The position numbers and the translations under genes were made by a program. A stretch of 64,000 nt of DNA, from the NCBI GenBank assembly GCA_958510825.1, contig OY294048.1, positions 27,865,026 through 27,929,025 on the forward strand, read 5' to 3'. The notes beneath the pieces were generated by a model. The model ran no database searches, was not told the origin of the DNA, and worked only from the letters and a program-made list of their open reading frames with translations. Shown here piece after piece: positions 56,055 to 64,000 of the stretch. The stretch is from Brachypterus glaber (taxonomy: Eukaryota > Arthropoda > Insecta > Coleoptera > Kateretidae). Every line of letters begins with the position of its first letter. The stretch's first letter is position 1.

Positions 56055-57803
56055 GTTGTAGACTATTTCTTCGACTGCAAATTAGAAACACTGTATGGCT
56101 TTAAACTGCGGATAAGGTTAAAAACAATGTTTTTTGTGACTCGACATTGTAAATGCAACAAAACACATATTTTTAAATAAAGCAATTAATGTTATTTAAT
56201 AATTTTATCAAATCAGTACTTAAAAAAGATTTTTATTTAATTTAAGCACATATTTACAAATTATAATGCAAAAATTGAAGGTTATGTCAGATTGTTGTGA
56301 CATATATCAGGTTTAAATATTTAACAATAGATGGAGCAGTTTTAATTTTTTGAACTAAATTTATAAAAAAACTGGTCAAATATTAAGAAAAACTAATAAA
56401 CTTTATGTAATTTTAACGCAAAACTTTAAATTGCATTAAATTATTCAATATTTCATGGTAAAATATATATATTTTCGCTAATTTCGCTAGAGTTTTTTTT
56501 ACTTTTATAAACAATTGATGGCACTACATGTGCTCATTCTAAGACTTCATACCGTATCTAGGGCTAGAATGGATTAATTCTGTGTTTGAAAAGTGTGTGT
56601 ATTTGCTTACATTCTAAAGCAGTCGTAGAAAAAAATTGTTCCTTTTCATACTAGTATACTACGGCAATAAGATTTACAGAACTTTTAGTAGATTTCGGTA
56701 GCTTATAATAAGTTTCAAATTTTAAGAAATTTAAATTTAGGGCGAAAGTTAGTAGCCCTGGGAATTATTAAAATACCAGGCCTTATTTCGGTAACCAGTT
56801 TGAAAATTAATTGTACCTAATAAAAAATTCAATGCATTATAATAACTTTAATAAATAAATAGCTTCGGGTTAGTGATTATCCACGTCGCGTCATGTAAGT
56901 ATTCTACATTTTTTAAAACCCGATTATTAAAATACCTGGTCATTTGTCAAATTTAATTGAACACATACAAAAAAAGCTTAATTTTCCTCTTAAAAATACA
57001 TCTTACGTACTGTTTTTTATTAGCATATGGGCAATTTCACGTGAACAAATGTATTTTATGCACTAGTAAAAATAAAAATAAATAGTTTTGTATTTAGGAA
57101 ACCAATTATATTTATTTTTTTTTGTATGTATTAGATTGTATTCATTTATATTTATAACAAGGAAAAATAGTAAAGTAAAGAAATTTAGGGTTCATCATTT
57201 TTATTATCAATTTATCACTCAAAAGATTGGTTTGGACCTAGTGTCCCAACTTAAAAAAGCTTTACCTCTGAAGGAAATTTTGATGACACACACTCTATTC
57301 AGTGTAGGACTGGGCAGCACGAGGCTGGTGAGTTATGTAAAACGTGGGGGCCCCCAGTTGGGAAAAGTAAATATTTCTTTCCCCGCAAGTATAAAGGGGG
57401 GTCCCTAACTTATGGAGGGCCCCCAAAAGTGCCCAGTGAGATTTTTTCTCTTTCTCCAGAATTTTATTTTGCGACTAAGTATTAATATATATTATAAGCT
57501 CGTAATCCCATGTATGTTGCGTGTTTTTATAGGCCTATAAGAGATTAGTTCTTTTTTGAAGTTTAATTTTGTTAAATGAAAAATTTTGTTTTTAATTCAT
57601 TTTAACCGGGTTAAAATTGTGGCTTGGTGAATACGGGAAGCTCGATTAACACAATTTATTACTGCCAGTAACATAGAGGTTCTAAAACGGTTATTAAATA
57701 ACGGTCCTACTAGAGAGATAGCATTCCTACTAGAATTCGAAGGTGTTAAGAGTGTGGTACAGAACTAGCAGTAGCATACAGATTACCATGTTACGGCTAT
57801 AGA
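56055..57803. other. Non-coding, nothing recognised
   Basis: Mostly AT-rich. A short C/G-rich part near 57340-57430 (GTGGGGGCCCCCAGTTGGG, later GGGCCCCC) has no partner repeat and no gene; the 106-codon frame at 57088-57408 shows no domain. Confidence 0.4.
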
Positions 57804-58376
57804 ACTCTGAATATATGATTGAAGTTAGCGACATCTGTTGCCAACACAGAGAAAACATATTTATAAATAATATACTAATTGACACAGTAACACAGTAGTG
57901 GTATGTAAGAACAAAGTAAGTTTAAGTCAAATAATTGTGTCATAACAGTAATCTATTTACTGATAGTAATAAAAAAGATTTCGGGATATCAATATAGAAC
58001 CATCGAAAATCCTCCATTTTTATCTGCATAACCCAAAAAAAAAAAGTTTAATTAAATTATTATTTTGTTTATAATTCATAGTTTTAAATAAAAGGACTCT
58101 GCATATATGACTGAAGTTGGCGACAGCTGTTGCCAACACAGAGAAAACATATTTATAAATAATATACTAATTGACACAGTAACTCAGTATTGGTATATAA
58201 GAACAAAGTAACTTTAAGTCCAATAATTGTATTATAACAGTAATCTATTTATTGATAATAATAATTTTTTTTCGAGATATCAATACAGCACCATAGAAAA
58301 TCTTATCTGCATAACTCCAAAAAAAGGTATAATTAAATTATTATTTTGTTTATAATTCATAGTTTTAAATAAAAGT
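57804..58376 (+). repeat. Head-to-tail duplication, period 292 bp
   Basis: ACTCTGMATATATGAYTGAAG begins copies at 57804 and 58096; both continue through TGTTGCCAACACAGAGAAAAC to TTATAATTCATAGTTTTAAATAAAAG with few differences. Recent local tandem duplication. Confidence 0.75.
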
Positions 58377-58561
58377 TAATACTTTTAATAATTTAAATTT
58401 GCTTTTAAGATAACAATAAAAACTTAAAGTCGATTCAGGCATAATTATCACTAACTTCATTAAACTGAATTTAGTAATTAAGAAATTAAGAAAATTAAGA
58501 AACAAATTCTATAAAAAAATTTCCATCGTATGCAACAATAAGGTAACTTCCAAATAAATAA

Positions 58562-58711
58562 GGGAACGTTCAAGTGTTACGTAATGCAAATTTTGATCAT
58601 TTTGGACCCCCACCCCCCCTGTAACGCTATTGTCCTATACCATTAACATGGGCGTAACACTCCAAAATGAACCCTTCCCCCAGGAGCATTACGTAATACT
58701 TGAACGTTTCC
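58562..58711. mobile_element. MITE C (GGGAACGTTC family), TSD TAA
   Basis: A 150-bp member: GGGAACGTTCAAGTGTTACG at the left and its complement at the right, with inner CATTTTGGACCCCC / facing GTGTTACGCCC-like arms. Flanked by TAA (58559-58561, 58712-58714). It is shorter than A and B and differs in the core. Confidence 0.75.
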
Positions 58712-59677
58712 TAATAAGCTTGTGTAAATACGACTGAATAAGTAAAAAAAATATCTATTGCGTAAGACGATCACGGTGTTCTAGAAGAACTTTTAAATGG
58801 CATGACAACTTCCATTTTTTTTTTCTTTTTGGAATTTGTTATATGAGCTCTAATTAAAAAAATAAGACCAAATTTAAAAAAATCGTTAGAGCCGTTTTTG
58901 AAAAAAATGTGTTGTTTAGAAAATATCTCTGATATTTCAGGCTAACATACTCGGTTTGCCCTCGATGTCTCGGATTTTGACCATTTTGGCATAGTGGTAC
59001 CACTATGGTACCTAAGCACTCCATCCAAATTTTTTTTAAAAAGGTCCATCCGTTCACTATACTGGGTGTCCCACCAAGTTCTTGAAATAGCTATCTCCGT
59101 TATTTGAAAAGGTATTAAAATTTGCAAAAAATAGCATTAAATCAAAGCCAAAGAAGATTTTAATGACTTATTCAAAACCGCCCCTTGCTTACCCACTCCC
59201 TTGAAACTACCCCCAACTTCTGTTTTTCAAATAACACCCCCTAATTCTTATTAAAGACTATGAAAGTGCACTTTATTCTAAATTCTACCATTTATTATAA
59301 GTGGTATCTTAGATTTTAAGGGGCTCTAAATAACAATTATTATTTATTAATAGAAGGGTGGTATTTAAAACAAAATTGCGGGTAGTTCTAGGAGACTAGG
59401 TTGTTATGAGTTGGTTTTGAATATATTAATCAATTTTCTTTTGGGTACAATTTAACGTAAGTTTTTGGAAAATTTTCTGGTTAAATTTAAAATGAAATAT
59501 GCTTTTATATTCTTTAGTAAAATAGGGAAGTGCTATTTAAAAAACTAGTTGGAGGTGGTTTCAAGAGGGTGGGTTAATAAGGGGTAGTTTTGCATATGTC
59601 AGTAAATTCTACTTTGACTCCAATTTATTTTTTTTTAACTTTTTTATAATTAAATAACCGAAATATAGCCCGTCTAA

Positions 59678-61015
59678 ATGCGTCGGGCAGTGGGAAAAAG
59701 CTGGGGCATGACCCCACAGATTCTATTATGGATCTATACCGCCGTCATTAGACCCAGAGTCCAATATGGCTCGGTGGTATGGTGGCCAAGCGTCAGCAAA
59801 ACCACAGTAGCTCGGAGTCTGAGTAAGATCCAAAGACTAGCGTGTCTCGGGATCACCGGCGCAATCAGGACGACCCCCACATCAGCACTGGAAGTTCTAC
59901 TGGGGCTGCCAACGCTTCCGTCCTGGATAAGGAGGGAGGCATTGGCTAGCTACCTTAGAATGAGAGATGTTGGATGCTGGCTGGGTGAAGGGGCAGTCTA
60001 CGGACATACAAAAATCGCCGATGTTGCCAGAGTAGAGTTACCTATCAGCAGCATCAAGGTGATAGAAGCGGAAGACCGATTAAGGTTTGACAGAGCATTC
60101 TCTCTCACTATACCAACAAAACACGAGTGGGAGAACAAGGAAGTTAATTTTGCCCAAAACGCAACAGTGTGCTATACAGACGGCTCCCGGATGGAAAGCA
60201 CGCAAAGCTCGGGCGCAGGCTTCTTTGTACAAGACACGGGGGTTCAAAAGAGCTATTCGCTCGGCAGGTACCCCACGGTATTCCAAGCGGAAGTCTTTGC
60301 GATACAGGAAGCGGCAAGATGCGAAGAGGTTCTAGGGAGTAACGGATCAGATGTATACATCTGCTCCGACAGCCAAGCAGCCCTCAAGGCTCTCAGTGCA
60401 CCCGGCACAAGATCCAGTCTTGTGCAGGAATGCATAGAAGCCCTGGAGGAGCTAGCGAGAAACAAAAGAGTCCACTTTGTATGGGTCCCTGGACACAGCG
60501 GGATACCAGGCAACGAGAAGGCAGACGAACTTGCCAGGCTCGGAGCCGAGACTCCGTGCATGGGACCCGAACCCATGCTTGGTATTACAAGGAAACAAGT
60601 CACATCAGCCCTCAACACGTGGGCTAGAGAAAAACTAAGGGAAAGCTGGTCAACGGTCACGAACTGCAGACAGGCAAAGGACTTCCTTTCCGGTCCAAGC
60701 AAGTCAAAAACCGCGTGGCTACTAGGAAGAAGCCGAGCCACGATCAGCCAACTCACAGGGATCCTCACGGGTCACTGTGGACTAGGAAGGCACCTGTTCA
60801 AGATGAAGGTCGGTAACGAACCCGTCTGTTCGGGTTGCGGGATAGACGAAGAATCGCCCTTCCATTTCCTAGGACAATGCGATCGGTTCGGCAGAATACG
60901 ACAGGAGATCTTCGGAGTGGCAACTCTCCGAAGAGAGGAGTTGCGTACCCTTGCCTGGACAGATATCGCAACCTTTATAAGGAGGTCCGGCAGGTTTAGG
61001 CAGGGAGTAGGGTAG
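59678..61015 (+). CDS. LINE ORF2 C-terminal part: RT thumb, RNase H, Cys/His motif
   Basis: An open frame of 445 residues; its ATG is formed at the junction of the target duplication and the truncated LINE, so it is not the natural start. Residues 1-150: the RT thumb region (LWIYTAVIRPRVQYGSVVWW, KIQRLACLGITGAIRTTPT). About 165-295: RNase H with YTDGSR, FQAEVFAI, SDSQAALKAL and VPGHSGIPGNEKADELAR, so all four acidic residues are present. Then GPEPMLGI, LLGRSRATISQLTGILTGH and the CSGCGIDEESPFHFLGQC motif (C-x2-C-x8-H-x4-C). The frame is undamaged, which points to a recent insertion. With the polymerase core missing it cannot move itself; an RNase H-bearing protein could be made only if a promoter exists nearby. 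Confidence 0.85.
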   Translation: MRRAVGKSWGMTPQILLWIYTAVIRPRVQYGSVVWWPSVSKTTVARSLSKIQRLACLGITGAIRTTPTSALEVLLGLPTLPSWIRREALASYLRMRDVGCWLGEGAVYGHTKIADVARVELPISSIKVIEAEDRLRFDRAFSLTIPTKHEWENKEVNFAQNATVCYTDGSRMESTQSSGAGFFVQDTGVQKSYSLGRYPTVFQAEVFAIQEAARCEEVLGSNGSDVYICSDSQAALKALSAPGTRSSLVQECIEALEELARNKRVHFVWVPGHSGIPGNEKADELARLGAETPCMGPEPMLGITRKQVTSALNTWAREKLRESWSTVTNCRQAKDFLSGPSKSKTAWLLGRSRATISQLTGILTGHCGLGRHLFKMKVGNEPVCSGCGIDEESPFHFLGQCDRFGRIRQEIFGVATLRREELRTLAWTDIATFIRRSGRFRQGVG

Positions 61016-61114
61016 ATGTGTGGCTGGGACAGCTCGGGGCTGGCAAAAAGGGCCATAATGGCCTAGTTGCCTGGCTTGTAGCCTCCCCACCCTTACTACT
61101 ACTACTACTACTAC
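59679..61114 (+). mobile_element. LOA/I/R1-group LINE, 5'-truncated, 13-bp TSD
   Basis: A 1436-bp GC-rich insertion flanked by perfect TAGCCCGTCTAAA duplications (59666-59678, 61115-61127). It ends in an (ACT)n tail of about eight repeats (61093-61114). It holds the C-terminal part of ORF2 without stop codons. It belongs to a different family from the 33.7-39.3 kb element, but the domain order is the same. It inserted in the inner part of a long palindrome. Confidence 0.9.
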
Positions 61115-62125
61115 TAGCCCGTCTAAAACCTGGTGGGACATTATTATTACTAAATAATAATTGTTATTGGAAGTCCCTTAAAAGAATAAGATCTATTTAT
61201 AATACATGGTTAAATTCAAAACGAAATGTAATTTCATATTCTTAGATAAAAATAGGGGTGAAAGGTGTTACTTGAAAATCAGAGGGTGGTTACAAGGGAG
61301 TGAGTAAGCAATGGGGGGGGGGGGTTGAACAAGTCAATAAAATCATTTTTGGCTCCCATTTAACGCCATTTTTTACAAAAAATTTACCTTTTCAAATAAC
61401 GGAGATATAACTTGACCGTTTTGAAAATTTTTTGGATAGAGTGCTTAGGTACCATAGTGGTACCACTATTTGGTCAAAATCCGAGATATCGAGGGCAAAC
61501 CAAGTATGTTAGCGTGAAATATCAGAGATATTTTCTAAAAAACACATTTTTTTCAAAAACGGCTCTAACGATTTTTAAAATTTTGGTCTTATATTTTTAA
61601 TTAGAGCTCATATAACAAATTCCAAAAAGAAAAAAAAATGGAAGTTGTCATGTCATTTAAAAGTTCTTTTAGAACAGCGTGCGATTATTACCATATTTGC
61701 AGTTGTTGGGTCTAAAAATCGTGTTTTAAAACCAACTTATCTCCAAAAGTACCTGTAACTACTGTAACTACTGTGTTGTTCCTTAACCCTGAAAATGTAA
61801 GAATTTTTAAAATACAGAGGTGTCGCCATCTTCATTTTAATTTTGATTCTTGGATAACGATTGTTTATAAAATTTTGCACTAAAGTTTGTATATTTCAGA
61901 AATTCTTCTTTTTCTATGGTGTATTTTAAGATTCTATATTATTTTATGCTATATTTTATCTTTTATCTTAATTGTTGCATACCACGGAAAATTTATTATA
62001 GAATATGAGGTTATGTTTCCTTAATTTCTTAATTCAGTTTAGTCAAGTTAGTGGTAATTATGCCTGAATCGACCTTTACTTTTATCAAAAATTTCATAAA
62101 AAAACTATCGTTTAAAAGCATTTTA

Positions 62126-62682
62126 GAACAGATATTATTCCCAAAAAGTACTATTTCAGAAGGCGCGTGAATTTTTCGGATACACAGTAAATAAAGATAA
62201 GCACATCTATTTAATAATTTAGTTAATTATTAGGATTGGTTACTAAGTTAAGTATTTTAGAACATGAAATCACTGACAGATATTGTTATGAAAATAAAAA
62301 AATAAAATATTAATTTTAGTATAGAAAGAAAGAATCATCAATAGCAGCTGACAAAAGCAGCTTTGCGCATGATTAGACGGCCGGTAACATAATGGTAACA
62401 TAATAAGTAATCGCCACCGTTTGGTTTTCCCAAATTGGTAATGAAGCGAGTCTATAATGGTGCTATATCGCGATATATCACCAAATTAGTAATGGAGAAT
62501 GATATACCACCATTTTGTGTTAATGGGAGTGCTGACTACAAACAATATGAAAATATCATTTGTTCTTTGAATTTCAAACATGGCTAAAATTGTAATGCCA
62601 ACCCAAAACAAATATCCCTAAATCGGCCATCAATTTAAATGTACGTTTTTTATTTTTTAGAGCAAAATATAAAAAATAGTAT
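62126..62682. other. Non-coding, nothing recognised
   Basis: AT-rich; short repeat ACCAAATTRGTAATGRAG-type sequence near 62433-62490 only. Confidence 0.4.
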
Positions 62683-62810
62683 AAAGCAGTGCTTTAAAAG
62701 CACTCGTTTCATAACACGTTTTTAGCGAACGGATACAAGTTCAGAAAACGATCCGCTTGCGGCGAGTTTTCTAAAGTAAATAAAAACGGTTGTTATGAAA
62801 CTAGTACTTT
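62683..62810. repeat. Hairpin with AGTGCTTT / GTTTCATAACA arms
   Basis: TAAAGCAGTGCTTTAAAAGC then CGTTTCATAACACGTTTTTA faces an inverted AAAAACGGTTGTTATGAAAC then TAGTACTTTAATATACT. The loop is GC-richer (GATCCGCTTGCGGCGAG). Probably a small MITE. Bases 62811-63044 hold nothing recognised. Confidence 0.55.
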
Positions 62811-63044
62811 AATATACTATTAATTAAATAATAGTGTATAATATATAAATACAATTATTTTTTACGTGGAATAGCCTACATTCGTGCCTTAAGCCAAGTT
62901 AACCATATGAATAAAGTGACAAATTAAAATCGTATCAAGTGGAACTAAAATATGCAGATGTTATGAATAACATAGTATTTTATTCAATTGAATGAACTAA
63001 AATTAGCCCGTAACATTTATTATTATAACGGTTGATTTTTTTAT

Positions 63045-63680
63045 ACTGATAAAAGTATTGTCCAGCAGAGCGACAGTGGTAAATTTCTGGGTATTTTAAT
63101 GGATTCTACCCTTTCATGAAAGGGACATATAGAGGGTCTGGTTAAGAAGTTGGCTACAAAGTGCTATTGTATTTCTCAAATTAGAGATACAGTCAGTCCT
63201 TCTACACTTAAAAAATATTATTTTGGATGCATAAATTCATTACTTACATACGGTCTTCTTTGTTGGGGAAACAGTGCCCACATTAGCAAGGTTTTTATTC
63301 TTCAAAAAAGAATTATCGGTTTGATGTTCAAAGGCTCGTTTAATTCCTCTTGCAGGACACTGTTTAAACAGCATAGAATTCTCACTATTTATAGTATGTA
63401 TATACTTGAAAGCGTTGTTTACATCAGGAAAAATTTAGATAGTTTTGTTAACTGTGGGGATGTTAATTTGTACGTCACTCGTCAATCAGATTCTCTATAT
63501 GCCCCCCCTTATAATCTGGTTCAGGTAGGTAGGGGCCCCAAGCTCACCGCCATTGGGCTGTATAATAAGTTGCCTAATTTTATCAAAAACTCTGGCAGCC
63601 TCAACCAATTTAAATACAGAACAAAAAATTATCTGAGCGAAAATTGTTTTTACTCTCTCTCTGAATTTTATGGTCACTAA
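63045..63680 (+). pseudogene. LINE reverse transcriptase C-terminus, one stop
   Basis: The plus frame reads SGKFLGILMDSTLS, then TGA (63117-63119), then KGHIEGLVKKLATKC, INSLLTYGLLCWGN, ILQKRIIGLMF, and ends SLSEFYGH. 'KFLGI-x2-D-x2-L-x-W-x2-HI' is the conserved block after the polymerase core, and the TGA sits where the tryptophan is expected, a single G-to-A type change. The 176-codon part after the stop is open from a TTG, which is not a natural start. Truncated at its 5' end and inactive. Confidence 0.75.
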
Positions 63681-63806
63681 ATTTTAATTTGTGTGTACTT
63701 ATTTATTATAATTTTATATGTTTTTATACTGGCTAATATTGTATTGACTACATCCGATTTGTACTATACATCAATGGATCTGAATAAATCTAATCTAATC
63801 TAATCT
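63045..63806 (+). mobile_element. 5'-truncated LINE 3' end with (AATCT)n tail
   Basis: Contains the C-terminal part of a LINE reverse transcriptase, a short 3' UTR with AATAAA (63783) and a tail of AATCT repeats (63785-63806). The type of tail and C-terminus differ from the other LINEs in the window, so this is another family. No target duplication could be identified. Confidence 0.75.
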
Positions 63807-63810
63807 ATAA

Positions 63811-64000
63811 TATAATATTTCTAAACGCCATAAAAAAAGTGACTTGAGGGTCATTCCGTTGACGTACATTACGTTTATAGACTTTAATTTAGGTCTCAGA
63901 ACATTACTCGATAGTTCATTTATTATACTATTCACAGCGCCTGTGCTAGAATAGAATTTACGGTAGTTTCGAATTTTCCAAGATATTCAAAAATCGTCCT
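63811..64000. other. Non-coding, nothing recognised
   Basis: AT-rich end of the window. Confidence 0.35.

Larger units (their letters stand above)
58400..62125. repeat. Long palindrome split by a LINE and a MITE
   Basis: The left arm has CGATTCAGGCATAATTA (about 58432), GGAATTTGTTATATGAGCTC (about 58832), GGTACCACTATGGTACCTAAG (about 58995) and AACAATTATTATTTA (about 59331). All return inverted on the right (about 62058, 61607, 61450, 61150). Inner parts of the left arm (59160-59640) consist of two further inverted versions of a CCACTCCCTTGAAACTACCC module. Removing MITE C (58562-58711) and the LINE (59679-61114 with one duplication) leaves about 2.1 kb. No transposase frame is seen. Confidence 0.7.

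Noticed and set aside
60080..61141. Minus-strand frames over the third LINE (up to 171 codons)
   Set aside because: Antisense to the intact RNase H frame.
58854..61600. Similar small peptides on opposite strands (58854-59057 minus, 61412-61600 plus)
   Set aside because: They are the two arms of the long palindrome translated, not a gene family.

Overview
The window looks like a gene-poor, AT-rich stretch of an arthropod nuclear genome, most probably an insect. The reasons are several insect-type non-LTR retrotransposons, a decayed piggyBac transposase, and very many foldback and MITE-like elements in AT-rich non-coding DNA. I found no host protein-coding gene, no rRNA gene, no CRISPR array and no bacterial-type operon. 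Every coding region I can support belongs to a transposable element, and most are broken. A 200-base run of N (30709-30908) is an assembly gap.

Layout. 0.1-6.0 kb: three units of a repeat about 1.2 kb long; the second is split by a foldback element rich in AGAANNTTCT palindromes and by a piggyBac fossil flanked by TTAA, which itself holds nested repeats. 6.7-8.2 kb: a 1.5 kb palindrome. 10.0-10.7 kb: a degenerate array of a 'CGCCGCAGGCGAA' motif. 12-19 kb: a palindromic element and two related foldback elements (FB1, FB2). FB2 sits inside another repeat whose uninterrupted copy lies at 31.25-31.65 kb. 21-27 kb: hairpins, a LINE tail and small tandem repeats. 27.4-30.7 kb: a CR1/Jockey-group LINE on the minus strand. 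31-33.3 kb: repeats. 33.73-39.25 kb: an essentially full-length LOA/I/R1-group LINE on the minus strand with an 11-bp target-site duplication. 41.4-44.0 kb: FB3, flanked by CATA. 45.1-46.8 kb: a second, deleted copy of the LOA-like LINE, split by a 981-bp TIR element. 48.8-49.9 kb: a palindromic element split by a LINE insertion with a 5' inversion. 50.5-55.6 kb: paired MITEs and inverted satellite blocks. 58.4-62.1 kb: a long palindrome split by a third LOA-group LINE (5'-truncated, 13-bp target-site duplication) and a MITE. 63.0-63.8 kb: a LINE 3' end.

How the parts work together. The LINEs encode the machinery of target-primed reverse transcription: ORF1 RNA-binding protein, endonuclease, reverse transcriptase and, in the LOA group, RNase H. 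The two larger LINEs seem to link ORF1 and ORF2 in different ways. In the LOA-like element ORF1 and ORF2 overlap as ATGCTGA, a layout suited to termination-reinitiation. In the CR1-like element ORF1 and ORF2 are in one frame separated by TAG CAA TTA, which matches the known UAG-CAR-YYA stop-codon readthrough signal, and no ATG precedes the endonuclease domain. That junction and the foldback family with 4-bp duplications are the observations I would check first. All family names are from pattern recognition; no search was run.
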